Assembly (NCBI RefSeq): GCF_002377905.1
Contig: NZ_DFQS01000022.1
Span: 1 to 24,457 of the forward strand
DNA: 24,457 nt
Source: Psychrobacter sp. UBA3483
GTDB taxonomy: Bacteria; Pseudomonadota; Gammaproteobacteria; Pseudomonadales; Moraxellaceae
Reading direction: 5' to 3'
The notes under the pieces are model-generated. The model was not told the DNA's origin. It searched no databases and saw only the letters and a list, made by a program, of their open reading frames with translations. Of this stretch, positions 1 through 7,609 are shown one piece after another. Within the stretch, counting starts at the first letter, position 1. Every line of letters starts with the position of its first letter. The translations under genes and the position numbers were made by a program.

Positions 1-380
1 GGAATAATTTGCTTAAACAGCCACAAAGAATTCGGTCGTTAACTGCTCGTGCTTGGGCGCACCTTTAATTGTTGTGTTTGGTATAAGATTGTTTTCGTTG
101 ACCATGAGCTTCACACTGCTTTTTATGACTAATAAGCGACAAGTGGTATGCTTTTGCTTACCAGTGTCCTAGGTAAGGCAGCATTAAAGCCGTATAATAG
201 ATAGATTTTCTATCTACTTATATTATCAAATGTTGATAAAGCGATTTACTTATTCACGCATTTACTTATTAACTTAAGCACTTGTCAATTTGAGTACTGC
301 ACAAAAATATATGTTGATATAAGAGCTATTCTAATTTTTATTCAAACCTTTGATAGTTTTCCTTTAAGCGAACCTTGACC
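1..380. other. Left-edge intergenic region upstream of the cyclase
   Basis: No convincing gene is seen here. The stretch is AT-rich. It holds a -10-like TATAAT at 193-198, immediately followed by two inverted repeats: TAGATAGA/TCTATCTA (198-216) and TTATCAA/TTGATAA (223-239). A weaker stem CTTACC/GGTAAG lies at 157-177. These could be the control region of the cyclase gene, but no clean -35 element is visible. Confidence 0.5.
198..239. promoter_or_regulatory. Pair of palindromes upstream of the cyclase gene
   Basis: Two perfect inverted repeats lie side by side. The first has 8-bp arms TAGATAGA/TCTATCTA around a 3-nt loop (198-216). The second has 7-bp arms TTATCAA/TTGATAA around 3 nt (223-239). 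A TATAAT hexamer at 193-198 abuts the first. The layout resembles operators, but the regulator is unknown and the arm order is the reverse of an FNR box (TTGAT-N4-ATCAA). Confidence 0.35.
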
Positions 381-1808
381 ATGGCATTTTTTGAAACCAC
401 AAGCCCAAAGATTCCTGCCCAGGGTAGTAGTAGCAATGCCTATCGATTTGATTATCCAGAAATCTTTGTTTTAATACTGACGGTTGTCTTGCTCGCGATA
501 CATTACAATTTTAGTCCGACGTCGATGGCGCTCGCTGTTGTGGTTTGTTTGCCAAGTTTGCTGATTTTAATTTATAACTATCGCCGTCCAACCAGTTTTT
601 GGACGTCTAACATTGTTATTATCTTATCTTCGGCGGTCATAGGCTCGATACAGTTTTGTGCAGTGATTTCGCTCAGTTTAGCAGCGCTCATCGGTCTGCG
701 AATTATTCTTAGTAGCCCTGAAAATCATCTCAAACTTCTTGCTGCGTCAGTAGTGACGGTCATTGTCTTTTATTACGTCAGTGTGACTTTAAATAGTACT
801 GAGATGGACTGTCACGACAGCTTGGTCACCCCTGTGGTGTTATTGGCCAGTATGATTGTGATACTGTGCCATTTTCGCCATGTTTATCGTGATTATGTAG
901 CTTATGAAGCGCGAGCGCGGCAAGCGGCTGGACGCCTAAATACCATGGTTTCTGTGATTAATAAATTGACGCGCTTTGTCCCGCCGCAAGTTTGGGAGCC
1001 GATCGTCAAATCTGATAGTCCGGTTAGCGTCGAAAATAAACGCGCCAAGCTGACGATGATGTTTTCAGATATTGTCGGCTTTACAGAATTGTCTGATAGT
1101 TTAAGCGCTGACAATTTGGCGGATATTCTAAATACCTATATGCATTGTATGACGTTAATCGCTAATAAGCACGGCGCGGTGCTGGATAAGTTTATCGGCG
1201 ATGGGATGGTGTGCTTTTTTGGGGAGCCGAACAGTCGAGGGCCACGCCAAGATGCGCTCGATTGTGTGGCAATGGCGATAGATATGCGCCGTGAAATGCG
1301 CACCTTACGGCAAAAATGGCGGCTGCTCGGTTTCGAGGGTTTGTATATTCGTATCGGTATTACCACTGGCTACTGTCATGTCGGCAATTTTGGCAGTAAT
1401 AATCGCCTGAGCTATACGCTGATTGGTAAAGAAGCCAACCTTGCGTCAAGGCTTGAGGCAGTCGCTGGTAAAGGTCAGATATTTATTAGCGAAAGTACCC
1501 ATGACTATATTTCGCATGATTATGACTGTGAATATGTCGGTGCTTTTCAGCTCAAGGGTTTTGATAATAAGGTAAGTGCGTGGCAGGTACTCGACCCTGA
1601 TGAAAATAAAGGTCAGTTGTCAAAATGGGTGGATCATACGCTACCTGGCTTTAATTTGCATCTGAACTTTAAAGACATGCAAAGTAATGACTATCAAGAT
1701 ATCAGAAATCGCTTGAATCTAGCGCTTGCCCGTATCGAACAAGAAGAGCAGGCGTCGCTGCTTGAGATAGTCGCAGCAAGTAAGCAGGAAAATATCAGTC
1801 ATAATTAG
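381..1808 (+). CDS. cyaB: Class III adenylate cyclase with N-terminal membrane sensor region (CyaB/CavA-like)
   Basis: The protein should convert ATP to cyclic AMP at the inner membrane. About residues 25-170 form six hydrophobic segments, a MASE2-like membrane region, followed by a linker and a class III cyclase catalytic domain (about 222-410). The metal-binding aspartates are seen in FSDIVGF (D230) and KFIGDG (D274), the base-contacting lysine at K270, and the transition-state Asn and Arg in NLASR (N353, R357). The second purine-specifying position, usually Asp or Thr in adenylate cyclases, is Lys in YTLIGKEAN, so substrate specificity is inferred from overall resemblance to Pseudomonas CyaB. 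I chose ATG 381 (475 residues, close to CyaB length) over a TTG two codons upstream; neither has a strong ribosome binding site. The gene stands alone and converges on fdx. In Pseudomonas such cyclases feed the Vfr/CRP pathway. Confidence 0.85.
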   Translation: MAFFETTSPKIPAQGSSSNAYRFDYPEIFVLILTVVLLAIHYNFSPTSMALAVVVCLPSLLILIYNYRRPTSFWTSNIVIILSSAVIGSIQFCAVISLSLAALIGLRIILSSPENHLKLLAASVVTVIVFYYVSVTLNSTEMDCHDSLVTPVVLLASMIVILCHFRHVYRDYVAYEARARQAAGRLNTMVSVINKLTRFVPPQVWEPIVKSDSPVSVENKRAKLTMMFSDIVGFTELSDSLSADNLADILNTYMHCMTLIANKHGAVLDKFIGDGMVCFFGEPNSRGPRQDALDCVAMAIDMRREMRTLRQKWRLLGFEGLYIRIGITTGYCHVGNFGSNNRLSYTLIGKEANLASRLEAVAGKGQIFISESTHDYISHDYDCEYVGAFQLKGFDNKVSAWQVLDPDENKGQLSKWVDHTLPGFNLHLNFKDMQSNDYQDIRNRLNLALARIEQEEQASLLEIVAASKQENISHN

Positions 1809-1846
1809 CTACAGATTAATTTCGACTTAAAAGTATTTATAAAAAG

Positions 1847-1880
1847 AAAAATCCAGTTATTCATCATAACTGGATTTTTT
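1847..1880. terminator. Bidirectional terminator between the cyclase gene and fdx
   Basis: The arms AAAAATCCAGTTAT and ATAACTGGATTTTT pair perfectly over 14 bp around a 5-nt loop. There is a T-run on the plus strand and an A-run giving U on the minus transcript. It sits about 40 nt after the cyclase stop and 24 nt after the fdx stop, so it can end both convergent transcripts. Confidence 0.9.
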
Positions 1881-1903
1881 GGTTTCATTTCATGCGTTAT
1901 TAT

Positions 1904-2242
1904 TTAATGATTTTCTTTGGCATGGTTCAACGTATATTTAGGAATCTCAATCGTTAAATCATCATCTTCAAGCATCACTTGGCACGATAGGCGTGAATCA
2001 GGCTCTAGACCCCATGCGCGGTCTAATAAATCCGCTTCGATATCGTCCATCTCATCTAAGGTGTTAAAGCCTTTACGTACCACGACATGACAAGTGGTAC
2101 AGGCTTTTGACATCTCGCAAGCATGTTCAATCTTGATGCCCTTTTCCAGTAGTGCTTTACATAAATTGCTGCCCGATTCTAGCTCGACTTCTGTGCCTTC
2201 TGGGCAAATTTCATGATGAGGTAATATCGTAATTTTTGGCAT
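1904..2242 (-). CDS. fdx: [2Fe-2S] ferredoxin of the Isc system
   Basis: This 112-residue adrenodoxin-type ferredoxin supplies electrons for Fe-S cluster assembly on IscU. The cluster ligands are C42, C48, C51 and C87 in the pattern C-x5-C-x2-C-x35-C (ACEMSKACTTCH, then SRLSCQV), the same spacing as E. coli Fdx. The acidic stretch TLDEMDDIEADLLD between the ligands is typical of the group and probably contacts partner proteins. It is the last gene of the isc cluster, 114 bp after hscA, and no iscX follows before the convergent terminator. The ATG at 2242 gives the family's normal N-terminus (MPKITILPH). Function is known from the family; only sequence and position are seen here. Confidence 0.95.
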   Translation of the reverse strand: MPKITILPHHEICPEGTEVELESGSNLCKALLEKGIKIEHACEMSKACTTCHVVVRKGFNTLDEMDDIEADLLDRAWGLEPDSRLSCQVMLEDDDLTIEIPKYTLNHAKENH

Positions 2243-2356
2243 AAGTTATTTGTCCGCTGCTAATCAATTAAAAATAAAAAAGGGTCAACCTAGTACAGTT
2301 GTTAGTTTAGTTTCTCAAGCGTTTATTGTATGAATGATATTTATAAAAGCCATATG

Positions 2357-4234
2357 CTACCAATCTTGCGCACTGGTACCTGACATACTGGCCTTGACGC
2401 TCTGATTCATAATACGCGCGGCAAAAGCATCACTGTGTGGCTTTAATTTAGCTTGGGCCCCTTCGATAACGGCTAAGTCGTCGGTGCTAAGCGCGCTTTG
2501 CAAGGCTTGCATACTTTTAGTCAATAATTGCTGTTCTTCAGGTGAAACTAGCGCAGCAAACTCGTTAAGCGCTGACTGTAGCGCCAGTAACTCACGTTCT
2601 GCTTCTACCTTAGTCTCGATTAAAGAGCGCGCATTTTTATCTTCTTCCGCATACTTAAAGCCTGCGATTAATAATTGCTCTTTTTGCTCATCAGATAGGC
2701 CATAAGATGGCACAATCTCAATTTTACTTTCAGTCTTGGTAGTCGTTTCTTGTGCACTGACGGTCAGCTGACCATTGGCATCAATACTAAAGGTCACCTC
2801 AATACGCGCAAAGCCCGCTTTCATCGGCGGAATACCATATAGCTCAAAGCGCCCCAATGAGCGGCAGTTATCCACTGTTTCACGCTCACCTTGCACCACG
2901 TGAATCACCATACCGGTTTGACCATCTTGGTAAGTAGTAAAGACTTGGCGTTTTTTGACTGGAATAGGGGTGTTGCGTGGAATCAGCACTTCAACCAAGC
3001 CGCCCATGGTTTCAAGACCGAGCGATAAAGGCGTCACATCGAGCAATAATAAACCATTATCACTATCGCCATTGACCAATTGATGCGCCGTTTGTGCGGC
3101 ACCTAAAGCCACAACTTCATCTGGATTAAGACGGCAAAGCGGTTCTTTAGCAAAGAAATCTGCCACCACCTGCTGCACCGCAGGCATACGCGTAGAACCA
3201 CCGACCAAAATGACTTCATCTAAGTCAGCGGCAGATAATTTGGCATCGCGCAATACTTGCTCGCAGACACTTAGCGTGCGGCGGCTCACTGGCTCTGCAA
3301 TTGTTATCAAATCGTCACTGCGTAACACACCTTGAAAAGAGCGTTCATTGACGACAATGTCGATATCGACTTGCTCAGCATCGGTCAATGCTTGTTTATA
3401 GCTTTTTGCTTGCTGCGCAAGTATTGATTTGTCATGCAAGCTTACGTCTTTGGGGTCGATATTTAATTGCTTAATCAGCCAATTGGTCAGTAAGCGGTCA
3501 ATATCATCACCGCCAAGCGCACTATTGCCGCCCGTTGCTAAGACTTCAAACACGCCATCGCTGAGCTTTAAAATAGATACATCAAAAGTACCACCACCCA
3601 AATCATAGATTAAGTAGTAGTTTTCACTATTGTCATCAGTAGGCTGATCAAGACCGTAAGCAACGGCAGCAGCGGTAGGCTCATTCAATAAACGCAAAAC
3701 GTTAATACCTGCAGCTTGCGCCGCATCTTTGGTGGCTTGACGCTGCGCTTCATCAAAATAGGCAGGCACAGTAATCACCGCGCCTTGAATGCTATCGTCA
3801 GGTAAGGCGCTTGCGGCACGTTGCTCTAGCGCCGCTAAAATACGCGCGGACACTTCGACAGGAGAAACTTCACCCTGCGCCGTTACAAAAGCTGGCATGG
3901 CATCTTTGCTGCCACTTAACTCATAAGGATGGGAGAATTTAATATCGGCTTGGCTACGGCCCATAAAGCGCTTAGCCGAGATAATGGTATTTTTTGGATC
4001 ATCTGCTAAGTGGGCGAGGGCGTCATAGCCGACTAAGGGCTTGCCAGCACTTGGATAGTAGACTACCGACGGCAATAAAGTATTGGTCGTTGTACCGGCT
4101 TGCAAAACTTGCGCCTTGCCTGAGCGTACCACAGCGACCAATGAGCGCGTCGTTCCAAGGTCAATTCCTAGGCCAAAACGATGTTGGTGAGGTTGGGCAC
4201 TTTGATTGGGTTCGGCAATTTGCAATAAAGACAT
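2357..4234 (-). CDS. hscA: Fe-S cluster assembly chaperone HscA (Hsp70 family)
   Basis: This specialised Hsp70 ATPase acts with HscB to release Fe-S clusters from the scaffold IscU onto target proteins in the cytoplasm. The nucleotide-binding domain shows GIDLGTTRSLVAVV (residues about 23-36), NEPTAAAVAYGLD, DLGGGTFDVSIL and VGGSTRMPAV. The substrate-binding domain follows (LLLLDVTPLSLGLETMGG onwards), then a helical lid. ATG 4234 gives MSLLQIAEPN, which matches the MALLQI-type start of E. coli HscA and a length of 625 residues. A TTG at 4246 would add four residues without benefit. The gene lies 216 bp after hscB, unusually far, with a candidate promoter in the spacer. The C-terminus (QSVKASMSGTSAQDW) is ordinary for the lid tail. 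Confidence 0.96.
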   Translation of the reverse strand: MSLLQIAEPNQSAQPHQHRFGLGIDLGTTRSLVAVVRSGKAQVLQAGTTTNTLLPSVVYYPSAGKPLVGYDALAHLADDPKNTIISAKRFMGRSQADIKFSHPYELSGSKDAMPAFVTAQGEVSPVEVSARILAALEQRAASALPDDSIQGAVITVPAYFDEAQRQATKDAAQAAGINVLRLLNEPTAAAVAYGLDQPTDDNSENYYLIYDLGGGTFDVSILKLSDGVFEVLATGGNSALGGDDIDRLLTNWLIKQLNIDPKDVSLHDKSILAQQAKSYKQALTDAEQVDIDIVVNERSFQGVLRSDDLITIAEPVSRRTLSVCEQVLRDAKLSAADLDEVILVGGSTRMPAVQQVVADFFAKEPLCRLNPDEVVALGAAQTAHQLVNGDSDNGLLLLDVTPLSLGLETMGGLVEVLIPRNTPIPVKKRQVFTTYQDGQTGMVIHVVQGERETVDNCRSLGRFELYGIPPMKAGFARIEVTFSIDANGQLTVSAQETTTKTESKIEIVPSYGLSDEQKEQLLIAGFKYAEEDKNARSLIETKVEAERELLALQSALNEFAALVSPEEQQLLTKSMQALQSALSTDDLAVIEGAQAKLKPHSDAFAARIMNQSVKASMSGTSAQDW

Positions 4235-4359
4235 AAGAAAACTCAAAGATAAAATGAATTAAGTGAAATGATACAAATATAATATATGGTCGACTAACAT
4301 TTAAGCATTTGGATTTAGCAAGCTATAGTAAAAATGATAAAGAGCATTTAATGTTTACA

Positions 4360-4388
4360 ATTATACGGCAGAGGAGTGGTTATTTTAA
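4360..4388 (-). promoter_or_regulatory. Candidate internal promoter for hscA-fdx
   Basis: On the minus strand TTAAAA (plus 4383-4388) and a perfect TATAAT (plus 4360-4365) are separated by exactly 17 bp. Transcription would start near 4353, giving a leader of about 120 nt before hscA. It lies in the 216-bp hscB-hscA spacer. The -10 is strong and the -35 matches 4 of 6, so this is a prediction only. Confidence 0.4.
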
Positions 4389-4450
4389 CCTTAACTGCAT
4401 ATAAGCTTGTTACCCGTGAAGTTAAATAACTTAACTAAATTAGTATGACG

Positions 4451-5041
4451 CTAGACGTATAAGTCATCGTCATCTAAATGCTCAGCAGACGCGACTTCAT
4501 CAAGCCCTGTAGTAACATCGGCATCTAATTTCACCAAAAATTTTAATTTTTGCGTGGCATCAATCGCCGTTTGCCAATCTTGGCTCTGATAAGCGCTATT
4601 AAAACGCTCAGATTGCTTATTTAGACGCTCGGTAATCTGCGGATGTAGTTGCTTTAGCGCGGCAAGCTCTTTGCCTTCAATCGCATCGTCCAAATCCATA
4701 CGCCTTTGCATCGCATCTTCTAAGAAGTCCAAGTCGGCAATAGAATGCTCTAAGTTCTGCGCTTGCCCAGCGATATCTAACAAATAGCTGGCGCGACTGT
4801 CAGGGGCACTTAACGTTTGATAAGCTTGGTTAATGAGCGCCGAAGCTTGCTCTGATTGCTGCTTAGCTCGTGCGCTATCTGCTGTGTTTTTGCTATCAGC
4901 AACAACATTGTCCGGATGATAGCATTTTTGTAGCAGACGCAACTGTTGAGCAAGGTGTTCTTGATCCACCGCAAACTGGACAGGTTGCTCAAATAGGGCA
5001 AAGAAGTTATCAAACTGGGCGTCGGTCGTGATGTCTGTCAT
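4451..5041 (-). CDS. hscB: J-domain co-chaperone HscB
   Basis: HscB delivers IscU to HscA and stimulates its ATPase. The N-terminal J domain carries the diagnostic HPD triad in LQKCYHPDNV, and the C-terminal helical bundle (from about LDFLEDAMQRRMDLDDAIEGK) is the IscU-binding part. ATG 5041 (196 residues, MTDITTDAQFDNFFALFEQP) is chosen because AAAGG stands 8 nt upstream and the FFALFEQP start fits the family (DYFTLFGLP-like in E. coli). An upstream ATG at 5110 would add 23 residues with no support. The protein is slightly longer than the usual 171-176, with a Ser/Ala/Gln-rich insertion after the HPD region (ADSKNTADSARAKQQSEQA) and an acidic C-terminal tail ending DDDDLYV. Confidence 0.93.
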   Translation of the reverse strand: MTDITTDAQFDNFFALFEQPVQFAVDQEHLAQQLRLLQKCYHPDNVVADSKNTADSARAKQQSEQASALINQAYQTLSAPDSRASYLLDIAGQAQNLEHSIADLDFLEDAMQRRMDLDDAIEGKELAALKQLHPQITERLNKQSERFNSAYQSQDWQTAIDATQKLKFLVKLDADVTTGLDEVASAEHLDDDDLYV

Positions 5042-5193
5042 ATCGTCTGCCTTTGTTTTTATTATTGTGAGGACTTGCTTTTTGATGACTGGTCTGTCAT
5101 AGCTCAGCACTGATTTAGTATCTAAGCGCTAGCTCAGGTTTTAAACGCTAAGCGCTTGCATATCAATCGTTTAGCGCGCTCTGGTTTAGAGTT

Positions 5194-5514
5194 TTATACC
5201 GTAAACGATTCACCGCAGCCACATTCACCTTTTTGATTGGGATTGGTGAATTTAAAGCCCTCGTTGAGGCCCTCTTTTTCATAATCCATCAATAAGCCAT
5301 TTAAGTAGACCAAGCTTTTTGGGTCAATAAAAATATTCACGCCACGGCTTTCATAACGGGTATCGTTTTCGTCGGGCGTGTCAACAAACTCTAGTACGTA
5401 AGCCAAACCTGAGCAGCCCGCTGTACGAATGCCCACTCGAATGCCTTCACCTTTACCGCGATTGTCCAAAAAGTCTTGAACATGCTGAGCGGCGCGTTCT
5501 GTCATTTCAATCAT
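5194..5514 (-). CDS. iscA: A-type Fe-S carrier protein IscA
   Basis: IscA is an Fe-S or iron carrier in cluster delivery. The conserved cysteines appear in RTAGCSGLAYVLEFVD and near the end in ECGCGESFTV, the C-x(n)-CGC signature, and the protein (106 residues) matches E. coli IscA in length. I choose ATG 5514 (MIEMTERAAQ) because GGGAG lies 5 nt upstream. A further ATG at 5526 overlaps that Shine-Dalgarno sequence and adds only four residues. The gene is separated from iscU by a 227-bp structured spacer containing a terminator. A weak TTGATA-19-TATTAT pair at 5545-5575 (minus strand) could be its own promoter. Confidence 0.95.
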   Translation of the reverse strand: MIEMTERAAQHVQDFLDNRGKGEGIRVGIRTAGCSGLAYVLEFVDTPDENDTRYESRGVNIFIDPKSLVYLNGLLMDYEKEGLNEGFKFTNPNQKGECGCGESFTV

Positions 5515-5600
5515 GCCAACTCCCATTGACTATCAATAATTGAGATAATAATTGCGGCAAAAGCGTTTTTATCAACACCAATGCCAATAAAGCGTTAAAA

Positions 5601-5642
5601 ATAAATAAAAGGTGACAATTACATGAGCGTTATTGTCACCTT
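5601..5642 (-). terminator. Intrinsic terminator between iscU and iscA
   Basis: The minus-strand transcript would form an 11-bp perfect stem AAGGTGACAAT/ATTGTCACCTT (plus 5609-5619 and 5632-5642) around a 12-nt loop. A U-rich tail TTTTATTTATTTTT follows. It lies about 100 nt after the iscU stop, inside the isc cluster, so it may lower expression of iscA and the genes after it. Confidence 0.75.
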
Positions 5643-5645
5643 ATG

Positions 5646-5740
5646 GGCGTTAGTAGCTTCTAACGTCGTATTACTCATGTTTGTTTTCAAATTCGCTACT
5701 AGCGCCTTTCATATAGATAAACGCGTACGCTTTATATGAA
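5646..5740 (-). repeat. Two inverted repeats directly after iscU
   Basis: Two stem-loops precede the terminator. TTCATATA/TATATGAA lies at 5708-5715 and 5733-5740, ending next to the iscU stop codon. GGCGTTAGTAGC/GCTACTAGCGCC lies at 5646-5657 and 5695-5706, with 12-bp arms and one G-U-type mismatch. With the terminator at 5601-5642 they fill most of the spacer with structure. Confidence 0.55.
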
Positions 5741-5741
5741 C

Positions 5742-6152
5742 TTAGCTGGTTGCTTCTTCAGTGACTGCAGCAGCGCTATGCTTGCCTTTATAGTCGCTAA
5801 TCGCCGCTTTAATGGCGTCTTCTGCAAGGACTGAGCAATGCACTTTTACAGGTGGCAATGCCAATTCTTCAGCGATATCCATATTTTTAATCTCGCCAGC
5901 TTGATCCAAGCTTTTGCCTTTTAGCCACTCGGTGACAAGCGAGCTTGAAGCAATTGCTGAACCGCAGCCATAGGTTTTAAAGCGTGCGTCTTCAATGATA
6001 CCGTTATCATCGACTTGGATTTGCAGACGCATCACATCGCCACATGCTGGCGCACCAACCATACCTGTACCAACGTTTTTGGCATTTTTGTCAAGATTGC
6101 CGACGTTGCGTGGGTTTTCGTAATGATCAATAACCTGGTCACTATAAGCCAT
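5742..6152 (-). CDS. iscU: Fe-S cluster scaffold protein IscU
   Basis: IscU is the scaffold on which sulfur from IscS and iron are combined. All active-site residues are visible: C37 and D39 in PACGDVM, C63 in YGCGSAIASSS, and H105 and C106 in KVHCSVLAEDAI. The LPPVK motif (99-103) recognised by HscA is also present. The start is ATG 6152 with AGGAG 8 nt upstream. The first 128 residues align with the usual 128-residue protein; the C-terminal extension HSAAAVTEEATS is a short low-complexity tail. The gene follows iscS after 230 bp, much farther apart than in E. coli, with a hairpin and a candidate promoter between them. Confidence 0.97.
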   Translation of the reverse strand: MAYSDQVIDHYENPRNVGNLDKNAKNVGTGMVGAPACGDVMRLQIQVDDNGIIEDARFKTYGCGSAIASSSLVTEWLKGKSLDQAGEIKNMDIAEELALPPVKVHCSVLAEDAIKAAISDYKGKHSAAAVTEEATS

Positions 6153-6279
6153 GGGGTTTTCTCCTAGTTAGATGATGAATAGTCATTTAAACAATTGACT
6201 TATATGATGAACTTTCTAAATAAGTAACTTATTAAGTTTAAATGTCTGTCTACTCATCGATAATTGGGGTCAAACACAT

Positions 6280-6308
6280 ATTATAAAAATGGTATTTATA
6301 ATTGTCTG
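6280..6308 (-). promoter_or_regulatory. Candidate internal promoter for iscU
   Basis: On the minus strand CAGACA (plus 6303-6308) and a perfect TATAAT (plus 6280-6285) are separated by 17 bp. The start would be near 6273, about 120 nt before the iscU ATG. The -35 matches only in GACA. The spacer is otherwise AT-rich, so a chance match is possible. Confidence 0.35.
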
Positions 6309-6319
6309 ATGAATTATTT

Positions 6320-6352
6320 GGTTTAATGCTTATACCTGATAACCATTAAACC
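6320..6352. repeat. Stem-loop between iscS and iscU
   Basis: GGTTTAATG (6320-6328) and CATTAAACC (6344-6352) form a 9-bp perfect stem about 30 nt after the iscS stop. On the isc transcript no U-tract follows (AAATAATTC), so it is not a classic terminator in that direction. The T-run is on the plus-strand side. It may stabilise or process the iscRS message. Confidence 0.45.
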
Positions 6353-6382
6353 TTTTTACTATTAAAGTTTTATAAATAAATA

Positions 6383-7609
6383 TTAATGCTCAGACCATTC
6401 TACCGAGTCTAAATCAACGCCTTCTTGGTACATATCCCAAAGTGGCGATAGCGCGCGTAATTTGTCTACCGCTTCATGCATCTGTTTTACCACGGTATCA
6501 ATATCTTCTTCGGTGGTGTAACGACCAAAGCTAAAGCGGATTGAGCTATGTGCCAACTCATCGGGGCGACCAATGGCGCGCAATACATACGATGGCTCAA
6601 GCGTCGCTGATGTACAGGCTGAACCTGATGAAACCGCCAAGTCTTTTAACGACATCATCAGTGACTCGCCTTCAACAAAGTTAAAGCTGATATTAATGAT
6701 GTTAGGCACGCTGTTCTCTAAATCACCGTTTAGATAAATCTCTTCGATGTCTTGCAGACCGTCCCACAGTTTTTGGCGTAATTTTGCAACGTGAGCATGG
6801 TCTTTTTCATAACGCTCATTGGCCAATGCAAATGCCGCACCTAGCCCAACGATTTGGTGCGTGGGCAGGGTACCTGAACGCATACCGCGCTCATGACCAC
6901 CGCCATGCTGCTCGGCTTTTAAACGAATACGTGGTTTACGGCGAACAAATAGGGCACCGATACCTTTAGGACCATACGCTTTATGACCTGAGAAACTCAT
7001 CAAGTCAATTTTCATCTCTTCAAGATTGACAAGTATTTTACCCACAGACTGCGCACCATCGACATGGAAGACAACACCCGCTTTGCGAGTAATCTCACCA
7101 ATCGCGGCGACATCAGTAATGGTACCAAGCTCATTATTAACCATCATCAATGACACTAAAATCGTATCATCACGTAGTGCTTCTTGCACTTGTTCTGGCA
7201 AAATCAAGCCAGTACCAGCTTGCGGCTCAAGATAAGTAATCTCAAAACCTTCTTGCTCAAGCTCACGGCAAGTATCTAATACCGCTTTATGCTCAATTTT
7301 ACTGGTAATGATGTGCTTACCGCGTGACTGATAAAAGTGTGCCGCGCCTTTAATGGCTAAGTTATCTGACTCTGTTGCGCCCGAGGTAAAGACGATTTCG
7401 CGTGGGTCCGCATGAATCACTTCAGCGACTTGCTGACGAGCCGTTTCCACCGCTTCTTCTGCTTGCCAGCCATAGCCATGTGATCGTGATGCTGGGTTAC
7501 CAAAGATGCCGTCTACCGTCAGATATTCGCTCATTTTGGCAGCGACTGACTTAGCAACTGGCGTAGTGGCGGCATAATCTAAGTATATAAGGTTGTTATG
7601 TTGGCTCAT
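6383..7609 (-). CDS. iscS: Cysteine desulfurase IscS
   Basis: This pyridoxal-phosphate enzyme converts cysteine to alanine and passes persulfide sulfur to IscU and to tRNA thiolation partners. The PLP lysine is K210 in SFSGHK, and the persulfide-forming cysteine is C332 in SSGSACTSATLEPSYV. The N-terminal YLDYAATTPV and the ESDNLAIKGAA block are typical, and the C-terminus ending DLDSVEWSEH matches the E. coli SIEWAHH tail that contacts IscU. It has 408 residues, against 404 in E. coli. Its ATG overlaps the iscR stop as ATGA, so the two are translationally coupled. Confidence 0.98.
   Translation of the reverse strand: MSQHNNLIYLDYAATTPVAKSVAAKMSEYLTVDGIFGNPASRSHGYGWQAEEAVETARQQVAEVIHADPREIVFTSGATESDNLAIKGAAHFYQSRGKHIITSKIEHKAVLDTCRELEQEGFEITYLEPQAGTGLILPEQVQEALRDDTILVSLMMVNNELGTITDVAAIGEITRKAGVVFHVDGAQSVGKILVNLEEMKIDLMSFSGHKAYGPKGIGALFVRRKPRIRLKAEQHGGGHERGMRSGTLPTHQIVGLGAAFALANERYEKDHAHVAKLRQKLWDGLQDIEEIYLNGDLENSVPNIINISFNFVEGESLMMSLKDLAVSSGSACTSATLEPSYVLRAIGRPDELAHSSIRFSFGRYTTEEDIDTVVKQMHEAVDKLRALSPLWDMYQEGVDLDSVEWSEH

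Noticed and set aside
13..105. Minus-strand frame of 30 codons starting MVNENNLIPNTTIKG and ending at 13-15
   Set aside because: The residue make-up looks protein-like, but it is very short, has no clear ribosome binding site, and lies at the window edge. It cannot be supported as a gene without conservation data.
2270..2310. Possible terminator after hscA (CAAC/GTTG stem with T-run on the minus strand)
   Set aside because: The stem is only 4 bp. The T-run alone is not enough to call a terminator between hscA and fdx.
4418..4434. Small palindrome AAGTTA-AA-TAACTT between hscA and hscB
   Set aside because: Very short arms of pure AT-rich type in an AT-rich spacer; likely chance.
5042..5110. 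Longer HscB start at 5110
   Set aside because: It adds 23 residues before the J domain without family support, and AAAGG is correctly placed for ATG 5041.
5122..5178. CTAAGCGCT direct repeats and TTAGCG inverted copies between iscA and hscB
   Set aside because: The copies are short, overlapping and irregular. No consistent period or hairpin with a tail emerges.
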